The notes beneath the pieces were generated by a model. That model was not told the origin of the DNA and did not search any database. It saw only the letters and a list, made by a program, of their open reading frames with translations. Positions 26,297 through 34,535 of a DNA stretch of 64,000 nucleotides are shown in pieces. The position numbers and the translations under genes are program-made. The DNA lies in NCBI GenBank assembly GCA_964573995.1, contig CAZNLH010000009.1, forward strand, positions 1-64,000. The letters are read 5' to 3'. How positions within the stretch are numbered: position 1 is the first letter of the stretch; every line of letters begins with the position of its first letter. Source of the DNA: CAZNLH01 sp964573995 (GTDB taxonomy: Bacteria; Gemmatimonadota; CAZMKB01; CAZNLH01).

Positions 26297-28049
26297 TCAC
26301 TTCACCAGTAGCATCTTCCTGACGGATGCGCCGCGAGGGGTCTCGAGCCGGTAGAGGTAGACCCCCGATGGGAGATCGAGAGCCCTTCCGTCCCTGCCAT
26401 CCCACGTCACCTCGTGTGGTCCGGGCTCCACCCTCCCCGAGACGAGCGTTCGGACTCGCCTGCCACGCACGGTGAACACGGAAAGATCCACCTCCACTGC
26501 TCCACCTGCAGGGTCGAGGTCGTACCTGATCACGGTCGATGGATTGAATGGGTTGGGATAGTTCTGCCGGAGGGCGAATCCCCGAGGAAGTCCTGGACCC
26601 GGCACCTTTCCCTTACCTCCACCACCGACCCCTGTGGGGAGGTACCGCTCGATGATAGCGGATATCTCCGTCGGGCGGTACTCCGTCGCGGCGTACTGGA
26701 CGATCCCGTCCGGGTCTATGATGTAATCGCGGGGAAAGGGGGACTGCCCGCCCAGGATCGTGTATCCTTCAGGCGTGCCCCTGATCACGGGGAAGGTGAT
26801 TCCCACCTGGTCGATGAAGTTCCGTAGGATCGTGGGGTTCTCGTTGTTCACCCCGTATAGGAGGAGGCCCTGGTCGCGGTATGCGGCCCAGATCCCATCC
26901 TCTATATCCGCCAACTGCGGAGCGCACACGGGTCACCAGGAGGCGAAGAAGGTCAGGACCACTACGCTGCCACGGTGATCGGAGAGGGTGAAGGATCCAT
27001 CGTCGAGTATGGGCAGGGTAAAGTCTGGAGCGGGGTCCCCCACGTGGAGGTCAGGGTTGTCGCCGAGAAGGTCGATGGGGAAGACGAGGTCGTCCGTATC
27101 GTTCGAGTAGAGGCGCATCCGCTGCTGGCCGGCAGGATCGACGGTCGGAGCGTAGGTGATGGTTACCGGGAGGTCGGTTCCCGCCGGTACCTCGGCGGGT
27201 GTGTTGAGGTCGGTCGTGAAGTCGTCCAGGCCGACCGTGATCGAGTCGATCCGAAGTGGCTCCGTCCCGACGCTCGAGACCGTGATCGTCGTGTCGAAGG
27301 ACTCTCCGATCTCCGTCCTTGGGAAGTTGATGTCCACTATATCCAGGTCCATGTCCGCCCCAGCCACTTGGCCGAACCGGTAGACCTGTAACTTGCTCCA
27401 CTCGGCGACGTAGACGATCTCCCCCTCGATCTCGACCCCCATCACCCGTCCCCCCGTCTTCTTGCGTCCCACGAGTTCCATGGAGTGCCCCGACCGGTAG
27501 TTCAGGATCTCCACATCGTCCCAGTCAGCGACCGCGACCAGGCTGTCGCTGACCCCCAGATGGGAGGCGTTCCCGCTCGTGTTATAGGACGCCGCGAGCG
27601 CGGGCGAGGTGGGATCCGAGACGTCGAGCATCACCACGCCTGCCTCCCCTACCGCGAGGAAGGCGTAACCGTTTCTAACGCGGACGTCCTTCGCCGCCCC
27701 CGAAGAAGGTGTTGTAGAACCTGCCGTAGGGACAGAGCGGGTCGGAGTAGTTCGAGACCTCGACAGGGTTCGAGGGGTCCCGGACGTCCACGATCACGGT
27801 CCCGCCTATGCCCGCAGGTATCGAAAGATGTCCCTGGTAGTATTCAACATCGAGCAGTTCGGTGTTGGACAGGCTGGTAGAGGAAAGCCGCTCGAGGTTG
27901 AGGGCCGGAAGGAGGCACGGCAAGAACAGGACCTGGGCAGTCCCGAGGAGGAGGGGGAAGAGCGGCCGGGACCAAACCCCGTGGGACGCGCGTCTCCCGC
28001 CGTGGTTTTCCCAGCATTTTATACTCATCGCCTGCTGGTCCATCGCCAT
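26297..28049 (-). CDS. Exported LVIVD-propeller/redoxin protein with in-frame TGA at its UxxC-type active site; one frameshift
   Basis: Three minus-strand frames make one protein of about 583 residues. From the N-terminus: signal region; LVIVD-type repeats (VIVDVRDPSNPVEVSNYSD, VVMLDVSDPTSPALAASYN); a HYDIN/DUF1573-like Ig domain (INFPRTEIGESFDTTITVSS); an AhpC/TlpA-like thioredoxin fold (GDPAPDFTLPILDDGSFTLS, FPRDYIIDPDGIVQYAA); and a FlgD-like C-terminal domain (RQNYPNPFNPSTVIRYDL). A one-base shift lies within the G/C run at about 27692-27701. At 26933-26935 the active-site motif reads ASW-TGA-PVC, where Cys is expected, so TGA may encode selenocysteine. GAGGAG precedes the ATG at 28049. 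Alternatively the gene is a pseudogene. Confidence 0.7.
26907..26935 (-). promoter_or_regulatory. TGA codon with bacterial SECIS-like hairpin
   Basis: Minus strand: TGA (26935-26933), 11 nt, stem UCCGC (26921-26917), loop AGUUG (26916-26912), stem GCGGA (26911-26907). A short stem about 11 nt after UGA, with a G among the first two loop bases and the loop 16 nt from UGA, matches the known layout of bacterial selenocysteine-insertion elements. The stem is only 5 bp, so chance is possible. Confidence 0.45.
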
Positions 28050-28076
28050 GCTCGCTCCTCGCCGAACGTTTCATGA

Positions 28077-28107
28077 CCTATATGGTCATATATCCGCTGG
28101 TTGTCAA
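28077..28107 (-). promoter_or_regulatory. Candidate promoter for the redoxin gene
   Basis: Minus strand: TTGACA (28107-28102), 19-bp spacer, TATAGG (28082-28077), about 28 bp before the ATG at 28049. The spacer is longer than ideal. It is divergent from the promoter at 28134. Confidence 0.4.
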
Positions 28108-28133
28108 GCGGAACTACAACCACAAGCCGTTTG

Positions 28134-28163
28134 TTGACAAGAAGGTTCGGCCTGTGATATAAG
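28134..28163 (+). promoter_or_regulatory. Near-consensus sigma70 promoter for the S8 protease
   Basis: TTGACA (28134-28139), 18-bp spacer, TATAAG (28158-28163), about 65 bp before the ATG at 28228. Confidence 0.65.
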
Positions 28164-28227
28164 GGCGTTTTCATTGCAACCCTGGAAATAGCCCGCAAGA
28201 ACCCTAATAAACGGAAGGTGAAAACAG

Positions 28228-29820
28228 ATGTTCCGCTCTGCCGCTTGCGTGAAAGCCGCCGCGGGATGGGCCCTCTCGCCCCACCCGTTCCTCGTCTCGC
28301 TGGCCTGCACGGCCCTTGTGGCCTCAATCAGTCTCGCCTCGTCTGGCGATTTCACCGAGATCCCCGGCGTGCGTGAATTCTCTGGCACACTCATCGCCCG
28401 GCCCCTCCAGCCTGGCATCCTGGCAAGCCGGGGAATGACCGCATCCGGCATAGCGGCCTTTACCGATGCGGCACAGTCCCTATTAAGCAACTATGACCTG
28501 TATGAATATGTCCCTGAGACCGACGAGTATATTTTCTATGTTCCTGCCGGTTCAACAGAAGAGATCGAGGCCGATCGGCTAATGGCAACGGGATATTACC
28601 AGTACGTCGAGCCGAATTGGATCGTCTATCCCGTAGCCTGCCCTGACGATCCCCTCTTCAACAATCAGTGGCACCACCAGGCCAACCGGATGCAGTCTTG
28701 CGACGGGTGGGACATTGAAACCGGCAGGCCTTCCACAGGGATCGGGATATGCGACACGGGCGTCCTGACTACACACGAGGACCTGCTGCTACATCGGCTC
28801 GAAGGATACAACGCCGTGGACCACCTGTGGGAATCGGAGGGTGGTGACATCACGCCGGTCCACCCACACGGTACTGAGACAACCGGGTGTGCAGCTGCCA
28901 ACGGGAACAACGCGACTTGCGTGTCCGGCGTTGGCTGGGACCTGAGCCACCGGATGCTCCGGGTCACGAACGACCCGAGCGGCAACGCCTGGCTGAGCGA
29001 CCTCCAGCACGCGGCCCGCACCTCGATCGAGAGCGGGGACAAGGTCGCCAGCGTCAGTTACAGCGGCTGCGACGATAACTCAAACCTGACTACCGCCTCC
29101 TACATCAAGTCGATCGGGGGTCTGCTCGTCTGGGCCGCCGGCAACGACGGCAGATATCTCGACTTCGGGAACCGCGACGCGGACGACCTGATCGTCGTAG
29201 GTGCGACCGACGAGGGGGATGGAAGCGCCTGGTTCTCGGCGTGGGGCCCGTTTGTAGACCTCGTTGCCCCCGGCGTGAACGTACTTACCACGGATGCCGG
29301 CAATGACAGCAGTTACGTCTATGCGAGCGGGACGAGTTTCTCGACACCATTGACCGCGGGGCTGATCGGCCTGATCTGGTCGGCCGACTCGACACTTACC
29401 CCTGATGAGGTCGAGAACATACTGAAACAGGGGACCGACGACCTCGGCTCCAGCGGGATCGATGACGTCTTTGGGTACGGGCGGATCAACGTCTACGGTT
29501 CCCTCTCACTGGTCGGGGGCGGGACCCCTCCGCCCGTCGCCGACTTCTCCGGATCTCCCACCAGCGGAGGCAGACCCCTCACCGTTCAGTTCACAGACCT
29601 CTCCTCCGGCTCCATCACCTCATGGGCCTGGGACTTCGGCGACAACGGGACCTCCTCCCTGCAGAACCCGAGCCATACCTACACGGAATCAGGGAGGTTC
29701 ACAGTCAGCCTGACGGTCTCCAACCCCTATGGGGCCGACACCCGGGTCCGCAACGACTACATCACGGTCGGCATCGTGCCGGATATCGACGACGGCAGCT
29801 CCCGGGTCCAACAGCCCTGA
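28228..29820 (+). CDS. Exported subtilisin-like (S8) protease with PKD domain
   Basis: The 530-residue protein has an N-terminal signal region, an inhibitor-I9-like propeptide (about 50-130) and an S8 catalytic domain. The triad is Asp176 (GIGICDTGV), His214 (HPHGTETTG) and Ser370 (ASGTSFSTP); the oxyanion Asn lies in AAGNDG. A PKD domain (about 435-515, SWAWDFGDNGTSSLQNPSHT) follows. The serine motif has Phe-Ser-Thr-Pro in place of the common Met-Ala-x-Pro. The enzyme should cleave proteins outside the cell after removal of the propeptide. A clear promoter supports independent expression. It has no FlgD-like sorting tail, unlike the divergent redoxin. Confidence 0.92.
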   Translation: MFRSAACVKAAAGWALSPHPFLVSLACTALVASISLASSGDFTEIPGVREFSGTLIARPLQPGILASRGMTASGIAAFTDAAQSLLSNYDLYEYVPETDEYIFYVPAGSTEEIEADRLMATGYYQYVEPNWIVYPVACPDDPLFNNQWHHQANRMQSCDGWDIETGRPSTGIGICDTGVLTTHEDLLLHRLEGYNAVDHLWESEGGDITPVHPHGTETTGCAAANGNNATCVSGVGWDLSHRMLRVTNDPSGNAWLSDLQHAARTSIESGDKVASVSYSGCDDNSNLTTASYIKSIGGLLVWAAGNDGRYLDFGNRDADDLIVVGATDEGDGSAWFSAWGPFVDLVAPGVNVLTTDAGNDSSYVYASGTSFSTPLTAGLIGLIWSADSTLTPDEVENILKQGTDDLGSSGIDDVFGYGRINVYGSLSLVGGGTPPPVADFSGSPTSGGRPLTVQFTDLSSGSITSWAWDFGDNGTSSLQNPSHTYTESGRFTVSLTVSNPYGADTRVRNDYITVGIVPDIDDGSSRVQQP

Positions 29821-29990
29821 CATGCTGTATCATGGAGGTTGCGGAGGCTCCCGTCAATTCGTTGACCAAAAGAACGGGGCATTCCGCCGGGGCTATCCTT
29901 TCAGGCCGGGAACCCGACATTGGACAGTGAGAAAGAAAGGTCGCGCGGAACGACCGCCCGCGCGCTCCTTTAAAAGGTTCCGGTGCACGA

Positions 29991-30824
29991 TCATCGGCCC
30001 GCGTCCAGTTCCATGACGAAGGCGATCGGATCCCCCCCGACTGTGATCGTCGGGCTGACGTTCACGACCTTAAACCCTGCTTCTTCCGACATGCTGCGCC
30101 ATTCCCCTATCGGAGCATGGTAATCGACCCGTTTCGGGCGATCCTCGCCGAGGATCCGAACCGCCTCGGCCATCCAGAAGCCGTGGATGCACTCCCTCTT
30201 CTCCTCCTCGGTGACCTCGCTGGCCAGCAGGTCCTTCAGGATGAATCCGTAGGTCTTTACCACCGAGTAAACGAGTTCCGGGGATCCCTTCTCCGGGAGG
30301 CCGTGGTCCCAGTTTACCTCGGTGACGAGACAGTATCGGGCGAGGTCCCTTATCCCGCGCAGCATGGGGATCTTGACCTCCCCCCTGAAAGCGAGGACCG
30401 TAAGGTACTTCTTTATGATGTTCTTCGACACGAACTCGGATCCATGCCCCATCATCGCACTTGGTACTTTGTAGATCCTGCTCAACAGTAAGCCAAGCAA
30501 GCCGGCTACGGAGTATGTTATGAATAGCACATCGTATCGCTTTGAAGAAGCGACCTTCCAGGTTAGCAATACCCTGTGAAATATCCTTAGCAACTTGTTA
30601 CCGTACTGATTGTACCTGATTACTCTAAAACCCTGGTCTGAATCGAACTCTTCAATTTCCTGTTTCGGAACTGCAGAACTGTGAGCCAGTACCGTTACGT
30701 TTGCACCAAGGCGGGAAAGATTTCTCGCGGTCTGGTATGAGTACATCCCGATTCCCCCCGGTTGAGGTGGAAATTCGAAGGTTACCATCAATATTCTGAT
30801 CACATCACGATCGCCCATCTCCAT
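29991..30824 (-). CDS. Chimeric protein: glycosyltransferase (GT4) N-half joined to an unrelated C-half
   Basis: Residues 1-145 are a GT4-type N-terminal Rossmann domain (VTFEFPPQPGGIGMYSYQTA, RNLSRLGANVTVLAHSS). The donor-binding C-terminal half with its E-x7-E motif is missing. Instead, from about residue 146 (near 30390) the sequence changes to GEVKIPMLRGIRDLARYCLV...VDYHAPIGEWRSMSEEAGF, which looks like the end of a small-molecule methyltransferase, although I cannot name it. The first part is AT-richer than the second, so two genes of different origin seem to have been joined by a deletion. Activity as a glycosyltransferase is unlikely. An alternative start is 30818. Confidence 0.6.
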   Translation of the reverse strand: MEMGDRDVIRILMVTFEFPPQPGGIGMYSYQTARNLSRLGANVTVLAHSSAVPKQEIEEFDSDQGFRVIRYNQYGNKLLRIFHRVLLTWKVASSKRYDVLFITYSVAGLLGLLLSRIYKVPSAMMGHGSEFVSKNIIKKYLTVLAFRGEVKIPMLRGIRDLARYCLVTEVNWDHGLPEKGSPELVYSVVKTYGFILKDLLASEVTEEEKRECIHGFWMAEAVRILGEDRPKRVDYHAPIGEWRSMSEEAGFKVVNVSPTITVGGDPIAFVMELDAGR

Positions 30825-30973
30825 CCTCTAATTCTGAAGTATCTGCAAGCGATGAGAGGGTCGATCCTCTATCAAAGATTAATAGAAAAGATGACCCGGC
30901 TCAAGGCTGGATTAGCATGATGAGCGAAAGATATGCATTCAATGAATCAAACCTGCATGTGATCCTTCTCTCA

Positions 30974-31002
30974 TTGACAACTTGCACAGATGGTTATATC
31001 AT
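30974..31002 (+). promoter_or_regulatory. Near-consensus sigma70 promoter for the iron transporter gene
   Basis: TTGACA (30974-30979), 17-bp spacer, TATCAT (30997-31002), about 40 bp upstream of the ATG at 31045. Confidence 0.6.
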
Positions 31003-31044
31003 CCCTTCTTGCAAAGTGACCGGCAGACGATCAATTGTTAAAGG

Positions 31045-31974
31045 ATGCAACCGACAGAACCCTTTCAAGTTATGTCACTCGTCCCAAAGGAGACCCCTGA
31101 TATAGACAAAGAAACCATGAAATCGATCCTGGCCCTCCAGGGTAACGAGATAACGGAGCACGCTATATACCGTAGGCTTGCCTCCAGTACCATCGACCAA
31201 AACAACCACAAGGTCCTCGAGCGGATAGCCCGTGACGAAGTCGATCACTACGCATACTGGCGCTCGATCTCGGGCCGCGACGTAAACCCGGACCGCCTGC
31301 GGGTTTTCTGGTACGTCTCGATCTCGCGGATCTTAGGGCTCTCCTTCGGCCTCAAGATGATGGAACGGGGCGAAGAACTCGCCCAGGAAGTTTACGGGCA
31401 ACTAAAGTCGCAGTACGCCGACATCGAGTCCCTTATCCTGGACGAGCAAAAGCACGAGGAGGAGATACTCGACATGCTCGAGGAGGAGCGTATCGAGTAC
31501 GCCAGTTCCGTGGTGCTTGGCCTTAACGACGCACTGGTGGAACTCACGGGAGCACTGGCCGGCTTGACCCTGGCGCTCCGAAATGGCCGGATCATCGCCG
31601 TGATAGGCCTAATCACAGGGATCGCCGCCTCAATGTCGATGGCCGCCTCCGGCTACCTATCCTCCCGGGAGGAGTCCACGGATCGAGAGAAAAATTCCCT
31701 AAAGGCGGCCACTTACACCGGCGCGGCCTACGTCCTCACCGTCCTCCTACTCATCCTGCCATACCTCCTCCTTGACAACGTGTTCACCGCCATGGCGGCC
31801 ATGATCGCGACCGGGATACTAATCATCTCGGCCTACACCTTCTACATCACAACGGCCAAGAAGCTGAGTTTCTGGGGCCGGTTCTTAGAGATGTCCTTCA
31901 TATCACTGGGCGTTGCCACAATCAGTTTCTGGGTCGGCTGGGCAATCAGGCACCTATTCGGTGTGGAGATATGA
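31045..31974 (+). CDS. Ferritin-like/VIT1 fusion membrane protein (MbfA-type iron transporter)
   Basis: The 309-residue protein joins a rubrerythrin/ferritin-like four-helix domain (about 20-150) to a VIT1/CCC1 membrane domain of about five helices. The first domain contains LQGNEITEHAIYRRLA, RDEVDHYAYWR and DEQKHEEEILDMLEEE, with E-x2-H iron ligands. The second contains SSVVLGLNDALVELTGALAG and MAASGYLSSREES. MbfA-type proteins export or sequester ferrous iron and protect against peroxide stress. The start is uncertain: the ATG at 31045 directly abuts AAAGG, and another ATG lies at 31072. It stands alone behind its own promoter beside the decayed polysaccharide locus. Confidence 0.9.
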   Translation: MQPTEPFQVMSLVPKETPDIDKETMKSILALQGNEITEHAIYRRLASSTIDQNNHKVLERIARDEVDHYAYWRSISGRDVNPDRLRVFWYVSISRILGLSFGLKMMERGEELAQEVYGQLKSQYADIESLILDEQKHEEEILDMLEEERIEYASSVVLGLNDALVELTGALAGLTLALRNGRIIAVIGLITGIAASMSMAASGYLSSREESTDREKNSLKAATYTGAAYVLTVLLLILPYLLLDNVFTAMAAMIATGILIISAYTFYITTAKKLSFWGRFLEMSFISLGVATISFWVGWAIRHLFGVEI

Positions 31975-32190
31975 GGTGAGATCCTTGCCGGGAAGTAAAA
32001 GGCTCTTCCTGCGCCTCGCCTTATCAATCTCCAAGATCACGCCAACCCCCACTAATCCATGAAGGGGGGAGAGCAAGGCGAATTCCCCCCCAAGCAGCAA
32101 CACAGAGAAGCAAAGGGGCGGCCGCTGCAAGAATCATTGCTGCTCTCCTTCTTCTTTGACAGGTCGTCTTGCAGGTGTAGTATTTAGCCG

Positions 32191-32219
32191 TTGTCGAACA
32201 TTGTATTCCGTCCTATCAT
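32191..32219 (+). promoter_or_regulatory. Candidate sigma70 promoter before the wzz-like remnant
   Basis: TTGTCG (32191-32196), 17-bp spacer, TATCAT (32214-32219). It lies inside the 472-bp gap 31975-32446, in which I see no gene; the leader to the Wzz-like start would be about 220 nt. Confidence 0.4.
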
Positions 32220-32446
32220 AGTAATAGGGTGATAGGCTCGATGCTATTGTCCTGAAAGATCGTTCACTGTCACTTTGTCATAGCGCTCCTCATACCGAGC
32301 CAGCGACAGAAGAGAGGGCTTCACTAAAAGGGGCCCGGAATAGATCTGAGACTGGTATCAAGGCCCTAAAAAGGATCACACGGCCACGATACATTGCCTG
32401 GAACAATGGGGAGATATCAAGCCACACAGGCTCGAATGAGTGAATC

Positions 32447-33551
32447 ATGATCAATTTTCTGCAATTCATCTGGAGACACAGGAAACGCTTGATCCAGATC
32501 AATGTTCCCATCGCGATACTTTCCGTCATCATAAGCCTGCTATTGCCGAAATGGTACGAATCGACTCTCACCTTCATGATAGAATCGAGCGATACTTCAA
32601 CTATGCTGTCGAGCGCCATTGGATCACTTCCATTGCCCATATTTCCGGGAATAACCACCCCAGCCGACAAGTACATTGCGATATTGAAAAGCAGGAGGGT
32701 GCTAACTGCAGTGATAAACAAGTTCAACCTGAGAGAAGTATCTAAACAGAAATACATCGAAGATACTTATCAAGCCCTACTGAGCAATACCGATTTCAGT
32801 GACAACGAATATGGGTCGGTCACAATAAAATGTCTTTACAAGGGAGACCCGAAGACAGCAGCAGACATGGCCAATTATTTCTTCGAGAACCTGGAAAGCG
32901 TGAGTAACGAACTCTCTCGAGAGAGGGCGAGGAAATTCAGAGAATATATGCAATCGGCCCTTGAAAGAGACCTTGCCTCCCTGAAATCGGCAGAGGACTC
33001 GCTCAATGCATTTCAGAAAAAGACCGGCGTCATCAATGTCGAAGACCAAACCAAGGCGCTCATCGAGCAGATTGCCACCATGGAGGTCCAGAAGATCAAC
33101 CTGGAAATGCAAAGGGGCTTTCTTCAAAGTAATCATGTCATGGGGAAGATTACCCGGAGGTCAAGAACCTATCAAAGCACATAGAAATCCTCGATGGTAA
33201 GATAGAGTCTCTCAAGAATAGTTCAAATTACTCCAATATCCCCTTGAACGACCTGCCCGACGGGGGATTGGATTACCTCAGGCTCTATCGGGACGTGGAG
33301 ATAAGGCAAAAAATAATAGAGTTCCTTGTACCCCAGGTAGAACAAAGGCAAAGATAGAGGGAAAAAAGACGGTCACCGACCTTGTCGTTCTCGACAGGGC
33401 GGAACCTGCCGAGAAGAAGGCCAAACCCAGGAGATCTTTTATCTGCATATTGATTACGGGAATAGGAATCATTCTCTCCATGGGTTACTTTTGGTTGAAA
33501 GATCACTATGGAGTTTCCATCGAAAAACTCCGCTCCCTGCTCCCCGGATGA
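32447..33551 (+). pseudogene. Wzz-type chain-length determinant, two frameshifts
   Basis: The first frame (to about 33140) gives the Wzz N-terminus: cytoplasmic start MINFLQFIWRHRKRLIQINV, membrane helix, PLPIFPGITTPADKYIAILK segment and a coiled-coil region. Near 33140-33150 the sequence passes to a second frame (EDYPEVKNLSKHIEILDGKI, then DGGLDYLRLYRDVEIRQKII). Near 33345 it passes to a third (KKTVTDLVVLDRAEPAEKKA, then a second membrane helix), ending at 33551. All expected parts of a Wzz/GumC-like copolymerase are present, so the gene was intact recently or the assembly has errors. Such proteins set polysaccharide chain length at the inner membrane. Confidence 0.75.
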
Positions 33552-33578
33552 CGGGATACTTTCACATATCCTTGTAAG

Positions 33579-33870
33579 ATGAATCGAGGACATGGAAACC
33601 TCCATAGGCTTGAACTGAAGATCGCCTGTATCCTCTTCCTATCCGCTTCTTTCCTTCCCAATAGTTCGTGGTGTTCAACCGGAAAAGACGAACCGGAGCA
33701 GTTGACTTTTCACTGACAATGTTCCCTCCATACATGGGAGAACCTGCAAGAAATTATGAACTCCCTTTCCCCTTTATTGTAGGCGTCTACCGTGGGACAT
33801 GATACGAGGCCGCTAAGATCTACAGGCAGTGGGCTGAAAAACAGATATGGTACTCAAAGCGGTTTTTGGA
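33579..33870 (+). pseudogene. Fragments: signal-peptide start and DUF6259-like glycosidase piece
   Basis: A 45-codon frame (33579-33716) begins MNRGHGNLHRLELKIACILF, like an exported protein start, then stops. A second frame (from 33719) reads MFPPYMGEPARNYELPFPFI up to a TGA at 33800-33802 and continues YEAAKIYRQWAEKQIWYSK. The latter resembles the G-x-WYEAAxIYRxWA motif of DUF6259 glycosidase-like proteins, with the Trp codon changed to TGA. These are pieces of lost genes fused by deletions. Confidence 0.45.
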
Positions 33871-34428
33871 TTCTTCTTTTCGATATTCGTTGTTACGACT
33901 TTCGAATTCTTCAAGAGACATAGATCTCAAGACCTAACACAGGCCTTCGTTCAGGCCTTCCAAGACATGAAGTCGGTTTCCGCAATGCGGTTCATTTCCT
34001 CCATCCTCTTCGTCGTAATATTCTTCACAATCCAATACGCCGTCCCCACCTCGATCAATCCAAGGAACACAGTACTTTACAAGGCAATAGGGATGGCAGT
34101 CGCCGCGCTTGGAATCGCCTATCTCTGCCTCAGGAAAGAAATCTCACTGCGGCTCTTCAATCCCCGTGGAAACAGCATACTGTTCCATTATGCCCTTTAC
34201 GGTTTCATGCTTCAACTTTGCGCTGCCTTTATTCTTGAAATCTCGAAGGTGATCCTCAATAGGTATTACGATAACGCTACGGTAGGGCTATATCAGGTCT
34301 ATTACATATCCTCCGTCTCTATCGCCCAGATGGTCATTACATCTATCGTTACCGTCTATTTCCCAACCATCTCGAGATCAAGAAACAAGGAAGTGGGGGC
34401 GGATTTAAGACCCGCCCCCACTTCTTGA
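33847..34428 (+). pseudogene. Truncated polysaccharide flippase (Wzx-like) fused to a Wzz-like tail
   Basis: The first 40 residues (VFGFFFSIFVVTTFEFFKRH) resemble the C-terminal helix and tail of a Wzz protein. After the internal Met at KSVSAMRF the frame becomes a multi-helix stretch ending IVTVYFPTISRSRNK, typical of the second half of a PST/Wzx flippase (LYQVYYISSVSIAQMVITSI). Only about 150 residues of a family of 400-500 remain. It ends inside a strong GC-rich hairpin. Non-functional as a flippase. Confidence 0.5.
34391..34423. terminator. Strong 12-bp hairpin at end of the flippase remnant
   Basis: AAGTGGGGGCGG (34391-34402) and CCGCCCCCACTT (34412-34423) pair perfectly around a 9-nt loop, between the plus-strand remnant and the convergent protease gene at 34536. 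It has AA on one side and TT on the other, but no long T-run. It probably acts as a bidirectional terminator or marks a recombination end-point, since the flippase frame ends in it. Confidence 0.5.
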
Positions 34429-34535
34429 TCAGCCGCAACCTTACCCTTATGAGATCGATATCTTACTCACGTCACGTTGAATCATCTTCGATAGGCCTAT
34501 CCCCAGCACGTAATCGCTTACACTCCATAACATTC

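Noticed and set aside
33800..33802. TGA in the DUF6259-like fragment as selenocysteine
   Set aside because: The family has Trp here (TGG to TGA), and the rest of the gene is missing, so it is a nonsense change in a relic.
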